DNA of 64,000 nucleotides from DYRB01 sp963709645 (GTDB lineage Bacteria; Pseudomonadota; Gammaproteobacteria; Chromatiales; Chromatiaceae), in contig CAVPXP010000049.1 in assembly GCA_963709645.1 (NCBI GenBank), positions 62,001 through 126,000 of the forward strand, read 5' to 3'. The notes under the pieces are model-generated. The model saw only the letters and a program-made list of their open reading frames with translations, was not told the origin of the DNA and ran no database searches. The first letter of the stretch is position 1. The number at the start of each line of letters is the position of its first letter. Shown here piece by piece: positions 46,466-55,176 of the stretch. The translations under genes and the position numbers were made by a program.

Positions 46466-48424
46466 CTACTCGCCCATCCCCATCTTGATGTACCCGGTGG
46501 GGCAGACATCGGCGCAGATGTGGCACCCGATGCACTTGGCATAGTCGGTGGCAACGTAACGCCCGGTGGTGCGGGAGCCCTTGTCGACCCGGTAGACGGC
46601 GGTCTGGGGGCAGAAGATGACGCAGTTGTCGCACTCGAAGCACATGCCGCAGCTCATGCAGCGCTTGGCCTCGTCGATGGCCTCGGGCTCGGTCAGGCCA
46701 ATGACGCGCTCCTTGAAGTGACCCAGAACCTCCTCGGCGCTTGGGACCTCTTCCTTGCGAAGGTTTCGCGCGTGGTATTTGAAGTGACCGAGGAAGAGCT
46801 CGTCGTGCGGGATGACTTCAGCGCCGGAGCGATCCTCGTAGTTGTGGATCGCCCAGTTGCCGTCGGAGGTCCCCCGCTGATCGCCCGCTTTGGCGTCAAA
46901 GTGCTCAGGGGCCAAATTGGCCTCCTGCATCTTGTCGAGCAGGTTGAAGTGGTGCACGTCCACCTTGGGGCGACGCTTGTGCTCGGCCTGCCGTACATAT
47001 TCGTCGATGGAGTCCGCGGCGATCGACGCCTGTCCGATCGCCGTGGTCAGCAGGTGCGGACGGATGATATCGCCGGCAACGAAGTGCCCGGGACGGTCGG
47101 GCACCTGGTAAAACTTGTCGGCATTGATGAGGCCGCGCCCGTTGTCCAAAGCCTCCAGGCCGCTCAGGTCACCGCCCTGGCCGATGGCGGACACGATGAG
47201 GTCGGCGGCCAGGACGCGCTCGGAGCCCTCGACGACCGTAGGACGCCCATCAATCATCTTACAGTCCGCGACCTTGAGCCCTGTGGCACGCCCATCGGCG
47301 CCCTTGATGACCTCGACTGGCATGACGCCGTCGAGGACGGTCACGCCCTCGAACAGGGCATCGTTTACCTCGTGCTCGGCCGCGGTCATCTTGTCGCGGG
47401 TGAATAGCGAGGTCAGGGTCACCTCGGCGCCCTGCGCCGCGGCGCTAACGGCCGAGTCGTGGGCAACGTAACCGTCGTGGACCACGGTCTCCGGAAGCTC
47501 GTTGGGGTTAATGCTCTTGATGTGCCCCAAACGCCGGGAGACGGAGACCACGTCGATGGAGGTATCGCCGCCGCCGACGCAGACCACCTTGTCGGTGGTG
47601 ACCTTCATGCGGCCCTCGTTGAAGGCCTTGAGGAAAGCGACGCCAGAGACGCAGTTTGCGGTGCCCGCCCAACCCGGCACCGGCAGGCCGCGACCGCTCT
47701 GGCAGCCGATGGCCCACAGGACGGCGTCATAGTCCTGCTCGAGTGACTCGATGCTGACGTCCTTGCCGACTTTGGTGTTTAGCTTGACCTCAACTTGGCC
47801 CATATCGAGGATGCGCTGGATCTCGGCATCGAGCTTGTCGCGGGGCACGCGGTAGCCGGGAATGCCGAACTTGAACATACCCCCAAGGCCAACATTGCCC
47901 TCGAAAATGGTGCAGGCATGGCCCTTCCGGCGAAGCTGATAGGCCGCGGCCAGGCCAGCGGGACCGCCGCCGATGATAGCGATGCGCTTGCCCGTATCCG
48001 GACCGGCAACGAAGCCGTAACCGTTGGCGATGGCCGTGTCGCCGATGAACTGCTCGACGGCGTTGATGCCGACGAAGTCCTCGACCTCGTTGCGATTACA
48101 GCCGTCTTGGCAGGGGGCCGGGCAGACGCGACCCATCATAGATGGGAAGGGGTTGGCATCGGTGGAGCGACGGAAGGCGTATTCCTGCCAGGTGACACCG
48201 GCCGGCGGCAGCTCCGTCTGACGCGCGATGGCAAGCCAGCCGCGGATGTCCTCACCCGAGGGGCAGCTCCCCTGGCAGGGCGGGGTCTTGTGAACATAGG
48301 TCGGGCACTTGTAGGTGGTGTCCTGGACGAAGATTTTCTGCGTCAGGGCCTTCCACTCGGTGTCGCCATCCTCGTAGCGCCGCCAAGAAAACTTGGTGTT
48401 TGTGTCGTCGCTGGGAGTCGCCAT
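46466..48424 (-). CDS. dsrL: DsrL, NAD(P)H:acceptor oxidoreductase
   Basis: A 652-residue Fe-S flavoprotein, like the small subunit of glutamate synthase with an added C-terminal ferredoxin. N-terminal cysteines are in TPPCQGSCPSGEDI, MGRVCPAPCQDGCN; the FAD motif is IAIIGGGPAGLAAAYQL; the NAD(P) motif is VVCVGGGDTSIDVVSVSRRL; near the end are CMSCGMCFECDNCVIFCP and CIGCHICADVCP. DsrL interacts with DsrAB and passes electrons released in sulfur oxidation to NAD(P). It is required for globule oxidation in A. vinosum. Confidence 0.96.
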   Translation of the reverse strand: MATPSDDTNTKFSWRRYEDGDTEWKALTQKIFVQDTTYKCPTYVHKTPPCQGSCPSGEDIRGWLAIARQTELPPAGVTWQEYAFRRSTDANPFPSMMGRVCPAPCQDGCNRNEVEDFVGINAVEQFIGDTAIANGYGFVAGPDTGKRIAIIGGGPAGLAAAYQLRRKGHACTIFEGNVGLGGMFKFGIPGYRVPRDKLDAEIQRILDMGQVEVKLNTKVGKDVSIESLEQDYDAVLWAIGCQSGRGLPVPGWAGTANCVSGVAFLKAFNEGRMKVTTDKVVCVGGGDTSIDVVSVSRRLGHIKSINPNELPETVVHDGYVAHDSAVSAAAQGAEVTLTSLFTRDKMTAAEHEVNDALFEGVTVLDGVMPVEVIKGADGRATGLKVADCKMIDGRPTVVEGSERVLAADLIVSAIGQGGDLSGLEALDNGRGLINADKFYQVPDRPGHFVAGDIIRPHLLTTAIGQASIAADSIDEYVRQAEHKRRPKVDVHHFNLLDKMQEANLAPEHFDAKAGDQRGTSDGNWAIHNYEDRSGAEVIPHDELFLGHFKYHARNLRKEEVPSAEEVLGHFKERVIGLTEPEAIDEAKRCMSCGMCFECDNCVIFCPQTAVYRVDKGSRTTGRYVATDYAKCIGCHICADVCPTGYIKMGMGE

Positions 48425-48523
48425 GGATCACTCTCCTTACCGGTAAAACGCTCGATGTGGTGAATGGTATCTGCCGATGGCCGCCGTGACAGGGCAGCCG
48501 CTCGGCGCAAATGGGTTGCAGGC

Positions 48524-50053
48524 TCAATCCTCGTCGTCGTCGTCCCCCGACTCCTCGTCGTCGCCCGGGGTCATGACGATGGCGTTAGACACCAACTGGT
48601 GGACACTGACGATCTGCTCCATGTCCATCCCGTAGAAGGGCAGGACTTTGGTGAACTGGCTCTTGCAAATGGCGCAGATGGCGGCCATGTGCGTGACGCC
48701 CTTTTCGGCCATGACATTGTTGAGGGCCTCGATGCGGGGCTTGGCCCCCTTGACGCGCAGCTCCATCAGGTCGTCCGTCAGAAGACCGCCGCCCCCGCCG
48801 CAACAGAAGGTGCGGTCACGGATGGTCTCCTCGTCCATGTCGTAGAAGTTGTTGCAGACCTCCCGGATGATCGCCCGCGGGATGTCGAACTGCCCTCCCG
48901 GCCGGGGCCCCATGCGCGAGGCGCGCGCGACATTGCAGGAGTCGTGATAGGTCAGGACCTTGTCGTCGTTCTGCGACTTGTCAAAGGTAAGCTTGCCTTC
49001 CTGGATCAGGCCATAGGTAAACTCGCAGATGTGCTGCGGCACCGGATAGCGCGGATCGAGGAAATCCCAGGGACCTGCCAGGGTGTTGAGGAAGCTGTAC
49101 GCGACGCGCCAGGCGTGGCCGCACTCACCGAAGACGATGCGCTTGACCCCAAGATCAATAGCCGCCTTGCGGATCCGCTGGGCGACCCGGCGCATGTTCT
49201 CGTAGGAACCGATGAACATGCCGAAGTTGGCGGCCTCGGACGCGTAGGAGCTCACGGTCCAAGAGACGCCGGCCTCATGGAAGACCTTGCCGTAGCCGAT
49301 CAGCCCGTCCACGTGCGGCTCGGCGAAAAAGTCTGCCGAGGGAGTCACCAACAGGATCTCGGCCCCCTTCTTGTCCATCGGGTAGCGCACGCGCACCCCA
49401 GTCTCGTCGTAGACGTCCTCTTCCAGACCTTCCAGGGTGTCCGCCAGGGCTGGGCCGGGTAGGCCCAGGTTATTGCCGATCCGGTAGACCTTCGCGATGA
49501 TCTCGTTGCAATACTTCTGACCCAGCCCGATGTGGTCCATGATCTCGCGGGCGGCCATGGAGATCTCGGCGGTATCGATCCCATAGGGGCAGAAGACAGA
49601 GCAACGGCGGCACTGGGAGCATTGGTGAAAATAGCTATACCAGTCGTCTAGGACCTCCTTGGTGAAGTCCTCGGCGCCCACCAACTTGGGGAAGAACTTG
49701 CCGGCTAACGTGAAGTAGCGCCGGTAGACCTTGCGCATCAGGTCCTGGCGACCCACAGGCATGTTCTTGGGGTCTTTGGTCCCAATGAAGTAGTGGCACT
49801 TGTCCGTGCAGGAACCGCACTTGACGCAGGAGTCCAGGTAGACCCGCAGCGAGCGGTACTTGCCCAGCAGCTCGCCGAACTTGTCCAGGGCACGGGCCTG
49901 CCAATCGTCCGGGAGCTCACCCGCGAAGCCCAGAGGCTCCTGGAATTCCGGCTTAGAGACGAAGGGGCTGCTGTGCGCCATGGTGCCCGGCGTGACCGCG
50001 GGGACATCCAGGTACTGCTGCAGCTCGGGTACCTCGAAATTTGCCTTTGCCAT
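48524..50053 (-). CDS. dsrK: DsrK, HdrD-like catalytic subunit
   Basis: A 509-residue cytoplasmic subunit of DsrMKJOP, related to heterodisulfide reductase HdrD. Ferredoxin motifs CVKCGSCTDKC and CSQCRRCSVFC precede the two CCG segments (FGECGHAWRV; HDSCNVAR with FCCGGGGGLL), which hold the non-cubane cluster that acts on the DsrC disulfide. The protein ends in a very acidic tail (GDDEESGDDDDED) not needed for the fold. It starts 47 bases after dsrM. Confidence 0.95.
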   Translation of the reverse strand: MAKANFEVPELQQYLDVPAVTPGTMAHSSPFVSKPEFQEPLGFAGELPDDWQARALDKFGELLGKYRSLRVYLDSCVKCGSCTDKCHYFIGTKDPKNMPVGRQDLMRKVYRRYFTLAGKFFPKLVGAEDFTKEVLDDWYSYFHQCSQCRRCSVFCPYGIDTAEISMAAREIMDHIGLGQKYCNEIIAKVYRIGNNLGLPGPALADTLEGLEEDVYDETGVRVRYPMDKKGAEILLVTPSADFFAEPHVDGLIGYGKVFHEAGVSWTVSSYASEAANFGMFIGSYENMRRVAQRIRKAAIDLGVKRIVFGECGHAWRVAYSFLNTLAGPWDFLDPRYPVPQHICEFTYGLIQEGKLTFDKSQNDDKVLTYHDSCNVARASRMGPRPGGQFDIPRAIIREVCNNFYDMDEETIRDRTFCCGGGGGLLTDDLMELRVKGAKPRIEALNNVMAEKGVTHMAAICAICKSQFTKVLPFYGMDMEQIVSVHQLVSNAIVMTPGDDEESGDDDDED

Positions 50054-50100
50054 GATCGAACCTCTTCAGCGAATGCCGCAATGCCGGGGCCTGTGGTGGC

Positions 50101-50832
50101 TCATTCCTGCTCGAGGCGCTCGGCCCAAGGCGCGATATGCCGCTTCTCGCGGGGATTGTCCGCTTGATTGCGCGTCGGACTGAAGAACAGACCTGGGGCG
50201 TGCAGGAGCTTGCTGTACGGGAAGATGATCATCAGCCCGGCAACCAGCAGCAGATGGAGCAGCAAGAGGGGGTCGGCGGGCAACGGGTGCAGCCTAAAGG
50301 CCATCAACCCAAGGAAGAAATCCTTCACGGCCACGATGTCCGTGTGCACGACGAAGGACATCATCAGGCCGCTCGCCCCGATCAGGATCAAAAGGCCGAG
50401 CATGAGGTGATCCGACGGCCCGGTGATATAGCGCACGCGGTCCACCAGGAAACGTCGCGCCCATAGTCCGCCCAGACCCAGCACCATAGCGATACCGCCG
50501 TAGATACCGAAGGGTTGAATCAGCTGGATCGGCAGCCATACGGGGTCAATGAAGTAGCGCAGGTGCCGCAGCGTGACCAGGAAGAGGCCGAAGTGAAAGA
50601 CCCAGCCGAAGATCCAGGTCCACTTATTACCCCGGAACAGGCTCTCGAAAAGCACGACCTCACGAGCCATGCGCAGCACCACGCCCCCAGTGGTTGTAGG
50701 GGCAGGGGTGGTTGGAATCTTGAGCGGTGCCGGCGTCCGCGCGTACTGCACGACCTTTCTGATGAGGCCCGTCAACAGCACGACCGTGGCGAAGTAAAAC
50801 AGAAAGGCGTATAGACCCGTCAGAAACGACAT
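50101..50832 (-). CDS. dsrM: DsrM, membrane cytochrome b subunit
   Basis: A 243-residue membrane protein of the NarI-like family with five to six helices; histidines in helices (WVFHFGLFLVTLRHLRYF; LLLLHLLLVAGLMIIFPYSKLLH) provide two heme b sites. It links DsrK to the quinone pool. Length agrees with sulfur-oxidiser DsrM, shorter than sulfate reducer versions. It begins 149 bases after dsrC, the largest gap in the operon, which contains a hairpin. Confidence 0.93.
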   Translation of the reverse strand: MSFLTGLYAFLFYFATVVLLTGLIRKVVQYARTPAPLKIPTTPAPTTTGGVVLRMAREVVLFESLFRGNKWTWIFGWVFHFGLFLVTLRHLRYFIDPVWLPIQLIQPFGIYGGIAMVLGLGGLWARRFLVDRVRYITGPSDHLMLGLLILIGASGLMMSFVVHTDIVAVKDFFLGLMAFRLHPLPADPLLLLHLLLVAGLMIIFPYSKLLHAPGLFFSPTRNQADNPREKRHIAPWAERLEQE

Positions 50833-50863
50833 GGCTCCGCAACCTCAGTGGACCCGTGAAAAT

Positions 50864-50888
50864 CCGGGGGACTTACGGCAACCCCCGG
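50864..50888 (-). promoter_or_regulatory. Hairpin between dsrC and dsrM
   Basis: A perfect 7-bp stem (ccggggg / cccccgg) with an 11-base loop sits about 95 bases past dsrC and about 30 bases before dsrM. It lacks a T-tract. It could lower read-through or protect the 3' end of an abundant dsrABEFHC transcript, which would suit the higher need for DsrC than for the membrane complex. Confidence 0.45.
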
Positions 50889-50956
50889 GGATCGCGCGCC
50901 TGAAGCGTGCCGGCTGCCCCGTCGATGTACCAGAGCGACATCCAAACAGGGCCGGC

Positions 50957-50996
50957 CGGCCTCAGACGCGGCTAGTCGGCCTCAGACGCAGCCGGT
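50957..50996 (-). repeat. 20-bp tandem duplication of the dsrC 3' end
   Basis: Two adjacent copies of a 20-base unit, one covering the last codons and stop of dsrC, the other just downstream, with 17 of 20 identical. The downstream copy would read T-S-R-V-stop against T-G-C-V-stop in the gene, so the redox cysteine codon TGC is CGC there. Confidence 0.7.
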
Positions 50997-51314
50997 CGGC
51001 TTCGGCAACCCGGCATAGCGACAGGCCTGCTTGGCCGGACCATAAGGGAACAGGCCATAGAGGTACTTGCTGTTGCCCTTATCCTTACCCAGCTTCTTGC
51101 CGACCGCCTTCGTCAGGACGCGTACGGCCGGGGCGATCTGATACTCCTCGTAGTACTCGCGGAGGAACTTGATGATGTCCCAGTGCTCGTCGGTGAGCTG
51201 CAGATCGTCCTCCTTGGACATGATCTCAGCGACGCCGGGCTCCCACTCGGTGATGTTGGTGAGGTAGCCCTCTTCGTCCGTCTCGTAGACCTTACCGTTG
51301 ACTTCGATACCCAT
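50982..51314 (-). CDS. dsrC: DsrC, sulfur carrier
   Basis: A 110-residue sulfur carrier with both conserved C-terminal cysteines (C98 and the penultimate C109 in ACRYAGLPKPTGCV), matching Cys100 and Cys111 of A. vinosum DsrC. The helical core TDEHWDIIKFLREYYEEYQIAP is typical. Persulfide on C109 comes from DsrEFH and is the substrate of DsrAB; the trisulfide/disulfide forms are handled by DsrK. It starts 27 bases after dsrH. Confidence 0.97.
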   Translation of the reverse strand: MGIEVNGKVYETDEEGYLTNITEWEPGVAEIMSKEDDLQLTDEHWDIIKFLREYYEEYQIAPAVRVLTKAVGKKLGKDKGNSKYLYGLFPYGPAKQACRYAGLPKPTGCV

Positions 51315-51341
51315 GATATTTCTCCGCAGAAAGAAAAAAGA

Positions 51342-51650
51342 CTAGAGCCAGGCCTGGACCTTGTCGCACTCGGCGGCAAGGTCTACGAAACCGGCATAGT
51401 CCACGACATTGATACCCGGGACCAGGCGATCTTCGCTGAACCCACGGGCGTTGAGGTCAGGGCCGAGGACATAGAGCTTCAGCGCGCCCAATGCCTCTGC
51501 GACCTTGCCTTCCACGCTCGATCCCTTGACCGCCGCGTAGACTCCATCCTCGATAAGGAGGACGGAGGCACCGGCAGCGGCAAACTTGAGGCAGGAGTCC
51601 AACGAGTTGCGCTCGAAGGGCGATTTGTTGACGGTATGCAGGATGCTCAT
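51342..51650 (-). CDS. dsrH: DsrH
   Basis: A 102-residue TusB-like subunit of the DsrE2F2H2 hexamer. Cys20 (NSLDSCLKF) is at the place of the conserved DsrH cysteine. The fold segments ASVLLIEDGVYAAV and LKLYVLGPDLNARGF match the DsrE/TusD superfamily. It is encoded ten bases after dsrF. Confidence 0.95.
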   Translation of the reverse strand: MSILHTVNKSPFERNSLDSCLKFAAAGASVLLIEDGVYAAVKGSSVEGKVAEALGALKLYVLGPDLNARGFSEDRLVPGINVVDYAGFVDLAAECDKVQAWL

Positions 51651-51660
51651 TCGGCCCCCC

Positions 51661-52071
51661 TTAGAAGCTGAAGATGCAGTCGGACTCGTCCATGAGTTCG
51701 GTAACGCGCGCGCCGTCTACCACCTCGACGATGTTTTCCTTTTCCTCGCCGCTCTCCCAATCCTCCCATGCCACCTGGACTAGATCCTCTTCGGAAAGGC
51801 CGCGGGCCTCCAGCGAGTCACGATCCACGTAGATGTTCTTCACCTCGTAGTCGCCCAGGGTGCGGTAGGTCGGGGAGAAATTCTTCATCCCGATTCCGGT
51901 TGTGTTGTGGCCCTTGGTCAGCTCGAAGACCCCGTCATCGAGGAACATCACGCTGACCTCCTGATCGAAGGCGGCGCCGATCAGAACCACCTCCAGCGAT
52001 TCCCACGCGTAGATGGTGCCGTAGGGGGCCTTGCGGTTCAGATACAGAAACTTTTTAACGACTTCTGACAT
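51661..52071 (-). CDS. dsrF: DsrF
   Basis: A 136-residue TusC-like subunit of DsrEFH: KKFLYLNRKAPYGTIYAWESLEVVLIGAAFDQEVSVMFLDDGV. It carries no conserved active cysteine, as in characterised DsrF, and serves as the third member of the heterohexamer that passes sulfur from TusA-type donors to DsrC. It starts 12 bases after dsrE. Confidence 0.95.
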   Translation of the reverse strand: MSEVVKKFLYLNRKAPYGTIYAWESLEVVLIGAAFDQEVSVMFLDDGVFELTKGHNTTGIGMKNFSPTYRTLGDYEVKNIYVDRDSLEARGLSEEDLVQVAWEDWESGEEKENIVEVVDGARVTELMDESDCIFSF

Positions 52072-52083
52072 GACACGGCCCCC

Positions 52084-52476
52084 TTAGTCGCCGAAAACCA
52101 TGAGGCGGTCTGCCTGAATGGCCGCCTCGACCAACTGCCCAAGCCCGGAGATTCGGAACTTGGGGTGGATATTGGTGGCGTCCTTGCCGTTGCGCTTAGC
52201 CTCACCCTCGTCCACGATACCGCGGCGCTGAGCCGCAGCGACGCAGACGACCATATCGAGGTCGTACTTATCGGCCAGCTCGGCCCAGCGGTTCACGATG
52301 TTGCGGTCATCCTGCGGCGGTGTCGTCAGACGGGAGGAGTTGTAGACCCCGTCGTGATAGAAGAAGACGCGGTTGACCTCGTGCCCCTTTTCCAGGGCCG
52401 TCTTGGCGAACATGTACGCCGAATCGGACGCCTGGTGCTGGTAAGGTCCCTCGTTGACTTGGATAGCGAACTTCAT
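52084..52476 (-). CDS. dsrE: DsrE
   Basis: A 130-residue TusD-like sulfurtransferase. Cys78 (DMVVCVAAAQRRG) is the persulfide residue, at exactly the same number as in A. vinosum DsrE. The start FAIQVNEGPYQHQASDSAYMFAKTAL and the middle RVFFYHDGVYN are typical. It begins 36 bases after dsrB and forms DsrE2F2H2 with its two neighbours. Confidence 0.96.
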   Translation of the reverse strand: MKFAIQVNEGPYQHQASDSAYMFAKTALEKGHEVNRVFFYHDGVYNSSRLTTPPQDDRNIVNRWAELADKYDLDMVVCVAAAQRRGIVDEGEAKRNGKDATNIHPKFRISGLGQLVEAAIQADRLMVFGD

Positions 52477-52512
52477 AGCAACCTCGATTGGTCTTGGCTA
52501 AGCCCACCCGCC

Positions 52513-53583
52513 TCAGAAGCGGATGTAGTTCGACGAGTTGAAACTGGCACGCGCGCCGCGCCAGGTATCAATGTGATACTTGGTGAAGGGCAGCTCGACC
52601 TCTTCGAAAAAGCGCGGCCAACCGATGCGCTCGATCCACTCGTTGACGCGCTCCCAATCCCGGGCGCCTTCCTTGTAGGCCTTGAGGATGCGCTTGACGA
52701 TGGCGGTCGCCTCCGGCCAACGCGGCGGATTGTTTGGGATACCGGCCGCAACCAGCTTCTGGAAGGTCGGCTTACCGCGGGCATTGGAGTGGTTTCCACC
52801 GACCCAGATCGCCAGCTTGGAGTGCTCGGCATCGTTGATCTGCATGGGCGGGCAGGGGGGATAGCAGGCGCCGCAGCAGATGCACTTGCGCTCGTCGACC
52901 TCAAGGGACGGCTTGCCGTTGACCATGGCTGGGCGAATGGCGGCCACGGGACAACGCGCAACGACGGTGGGCCGCTCGCAGACATTGGCCACCAGATCGT
53001 GGTTGATCTTCGGCGGCTTGGTGTGCTGGATGTTGATGGCGATGTCACCCTGGCCACCGCAGTTGATCTGGCAGCAGGAGGTCGTGATGTGCACCCGGTT
53101 GGGCATATTGGCGTTGCGGAACTCGTCGATGAGCTCGTCCATCATCGACTTCACCACGCCGGAGGCGTCGGTGCCGGGGATGTCGCAATGCAGCCAGCCC
53201 TGGGTGTGGGAGATCATGGCCACGGAGTTCTGGGTGCCGCCGACGATGAAGCCGGCATCCTCCAGGGCCTTGATCAGGGGCTCAACCTTGGCCCCATCCT
53301 TGACCATATACTCGATATTGGAGCGCAGGGTGAAGTGGACGAAACCGTCGGCGAACTGGTCCCCGATGTCGCACAGCTTGCGCAGGGTGAAGACGTCGAG
53401 GATGCGCTGGGTCCCGGCCTTGACGGTCCAGATCTCGTCCCCGCTGTAGGCGACGTGCCGCAGCACGCCTGGGCGGGGGTGGTCATGGTACTTCCACTGA
53501 CCGAAGTTCTTCCGCATCGTGGGATGCATGTACTGCCACGGATCTGGACACCCGGACTCGATCGGCTCACGCATATCTGCCAT
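52513..53583 (-). CDS. dsrB: Dissimilatory sulfite reductase beta subunit
   Basis: A 356-residue subunit of the alpha2-beta2 siroheme enzyme, used in the oxidative direction. The siroheme/[4Fe-4S] cysteines lie in TTSCCQINCGGQGD, and an inserted ferredoxin domain has CPVAAIRP and CICCGACYPPCPP. HTQGWLHCDIP and WVGGNHSNARGKP are typical. The end FNSSNYIRF closes the protein as in other sulfur oxidisers. Encoded 86 bases after dsrA. Confidence 0.97.
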   Translation of the reverse strand: MADMREPIESGCPDPWQYMHPTMRKNFGQWKYHDHPRPGVLRHVAYSGDEIWTVKAGTQRILDVFTLRKLCDIGDQFADGFVHFTLRSNIEYMVKDGAKVEPLIKALEDAGFIVGGTQNSVAMISHTQGWLHCDIPGTDASGVVKSMMDELIDEFRNANMPNRVHITTSCCQINCGGQGDIAINIQHTKPPKINHDLVANVCERPTVVARCPVAAIRPAMVNGKPSLEVDERKCICCGACYPPCPPMQINDAEHSKLAIWVGGNHSNARGKPTFQKLVAAGIPNNPPRWPEATAIVKRILKAYKEGARDWERVNEWIERIGWPRFFEEVELPFTKYHIDTWRGARASFNSSNYIRF

Positions 53584-53669
53584 TGCGTTTACTCCAAGGT
53601 TACTTAAACAGTCAGAATCTTTGGGGCTGGTGTGGAACCCGGTGTCCCGGGTCCCACGTCCTGGGCAAG

Positions 53670-54923
53670 CTACTTGCCGGCTTCCGCCTGACGCTCGAAC
53701 CAGGCCTCAGCCGCCTCATCCCACCCATCCAGGCGCACGTAGGAGCTCTGGCGCGGGTGGCTCAGCATGTTTGGATCCGGGTCGACCTCAATGCCTTCGA
53801 GGAAGTTGGCCAGGCCGATGCGCTCGATCATCTCGCCGCAACGCTCGTGCTCCAGGCCGTTCTCCGCCCAGAAGTCGATGATGTTGCCGGCCAGCTCGAC
53901 CATCTCTTCGTAATCCTCTTCGGTTTCAAGCTTCTTGAAGGGGACCAGGACTGTGCCCATCAGGTCGCCGATCTTGAGTGTCCGCTTGCCGCCGATGAGG
54001 ATGGTAACGCCCTTGTCGTCGCCAGGGTGCAGGGCCTTGGGCATGACGTTCAGGCAATGCATGCAACGCACGCAATTGCGATTGTTGACGGAGAGGGTAT
54101 CGTCGTCGTTCAGCGCCAGGGCCTGGGTCGGACAGCGGGTGACGACGTTGTCGATGTAGTACTGGCGTCCCTTGTCGGCGACGTAGGCCTTCACCTCAGC
54201 CTGATCGACCTTCATGTCGTCGCGCCAAGTGCCCAGGACGGCGAAATCCGCGCGCTCGATAGCGTTCTGGCAGTCGTTGCCGCACCCGGAGACCTTGAAC
54301 TTGAACTTATAGGGCAGGGCCGGGCGGTGCACGTCGTCGGTGAAGTTGTTCACCAGCATGCGGTGGGCCTTGAGCTCGTTGGTGCAAGACATCTCGCAGC
54401 GGGCCGCGCCGACGCAGGACATAGCGGTGCGCACGCAGGGGCCGGCGCCGCCGAGATCGAAGCCGTACTCATTGATCTCATCGAAAAAGTGCTGGGTGGA
54501 GGGGGAATCCACACCGATGAACATGATGTTGCCGGTTTGACCGTGGAAGGTCACCAGACCAGAGCCGTACTTCTCCCAAGTATCGCCCAACTGGCGCAGC
54601 ATGGCGGTGGAGTAGTGGTTGCCGGCCGGAGGCTGGACGCGAACCGTGTGGAATTCCTTGGACTTGGGGAATGCCTTAGCGACTTCGGAGAACCGCGGGA
54701 TGATGCCGCCACCATATCCGAAGACGGATACGGTACCACCCTTCCAATAGCCCTTGCGGGTCTCGTAGGAGTGCTCCAACTGACCCAGCATGTCGTTGAT
54801 CGTTTCGTTGATGCGGGGCTCTGGGTGCTCATCGCGGAGCCGCTTGATTCCGGAGATGAAGCTGGGCCAGGGGCCGGTTTCCAACTGGTCAAGCATCGGG
54901 GTGTTGTGCTTTTGGATCGCCAT
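53670..54923 (-). CDS. dsrA: Dissimilatory sulfite reductase alpha subunit
   Basis: A 417-residue subunit with the coupled siroheme/[4Fe-4S] motif C-x5-C (CVGAARC, followed by EMSC) and C-x3-C (SGCGNDC), then the ferredoxin domain CPTQALALN and CVRCMHCLNVMP. FGYGGGIIPRFSEV and FHTVRVQPPAGNHYST are typical of DsrA. It oxidises DsrC-bound sulfane sulfur to sulfite. First gene of the operon; AAGGAGC lies nine bases before the ATG. Confidence 0.97.
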   Translation of the reverse strand: MAIQKHNTPMLDQLETGPWPSFISGIKRLRDEHPEPRINETINDMLGQLEHSYETRKGYWKGGTVSVFGYGGGIIPRFSEVAKAFPKSKEFHTVRVQPPAGNHYSTAMLRQLGDTWEKYGSGLVTFHGQTGNIMFIGVDSPSTQHFFDEINEYGFDLGGAGPCVRTAMSCVGAARCEMSCTNELKAHRMLVNNFTDDVHRPALPYKFKFKVSGCGNDCQNAIERADFAVLGTWRDDMKVDQAEVKAYVADKGRQYYIDNVVTRCPTQALALNDDDTLSVNNRNCVRCMHCLNVMPKALHPGDDKGVTILIGGKRTLKIGDLMGTVLVPFKKLETEEDYEEMVELAGNIIDFWAENGLEHERCGEMIERIGLANFLEGIEVDPDPNMLSHPRQSSYVRLDGWDEAAEAWFERQAEAGK

Positions 54924-55098
54924 TGCGCTGTCGCTCCTTAAGTCTTTCAGTAATGGGAAGGATTCAGGAAGCCTCGGGGTATCTCAGCGGCCGGTTGCAC
55001 TTGAAAGCGCCCGGGCCCGCCATACATCAAGCCTGTGTTGGGACGCGGGACGGCAGTCGCTGGTGGTCGCCACCACGCCGCCCTATCGTCGGCCGCTA

Positions 55099-55127
55099 AT
55101 ATTACGTAAACGCTACGCACGTGTCCT
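55099..55127 (-). promoter_or_regulatory. Candidate dsrA promoter
   Basis: AGGACA, 17 bases, TAATAT on the minus strand, four of six matches in each hexamer, about 175 bases before the dsrA ATG. The -10 overlaps the TTACGTAA palindrome, so a regulator binding there would compete with polymerase. It is weak evidence without transcript data. Confidence 0.3.
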
Positions 55128-55160
55128 ACTGCACTTTCGGGTAGGCGCCTAACCCAGAAC

Positions 55161-55176
55161 TACCCCATTTGGGGTA
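55161..55176. promoter_or_regulatory. Palindromic operator candidate
   Basis: TACCCCATTTGGGGTA has perfect 6-bp arms around a four-base centre in the divergent dsr/TauD region. It lies upstream of the candidate dsrA -35 and about 150 bases before the TauD start, so a bound regulator could act on both. Confidence 0.35.
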
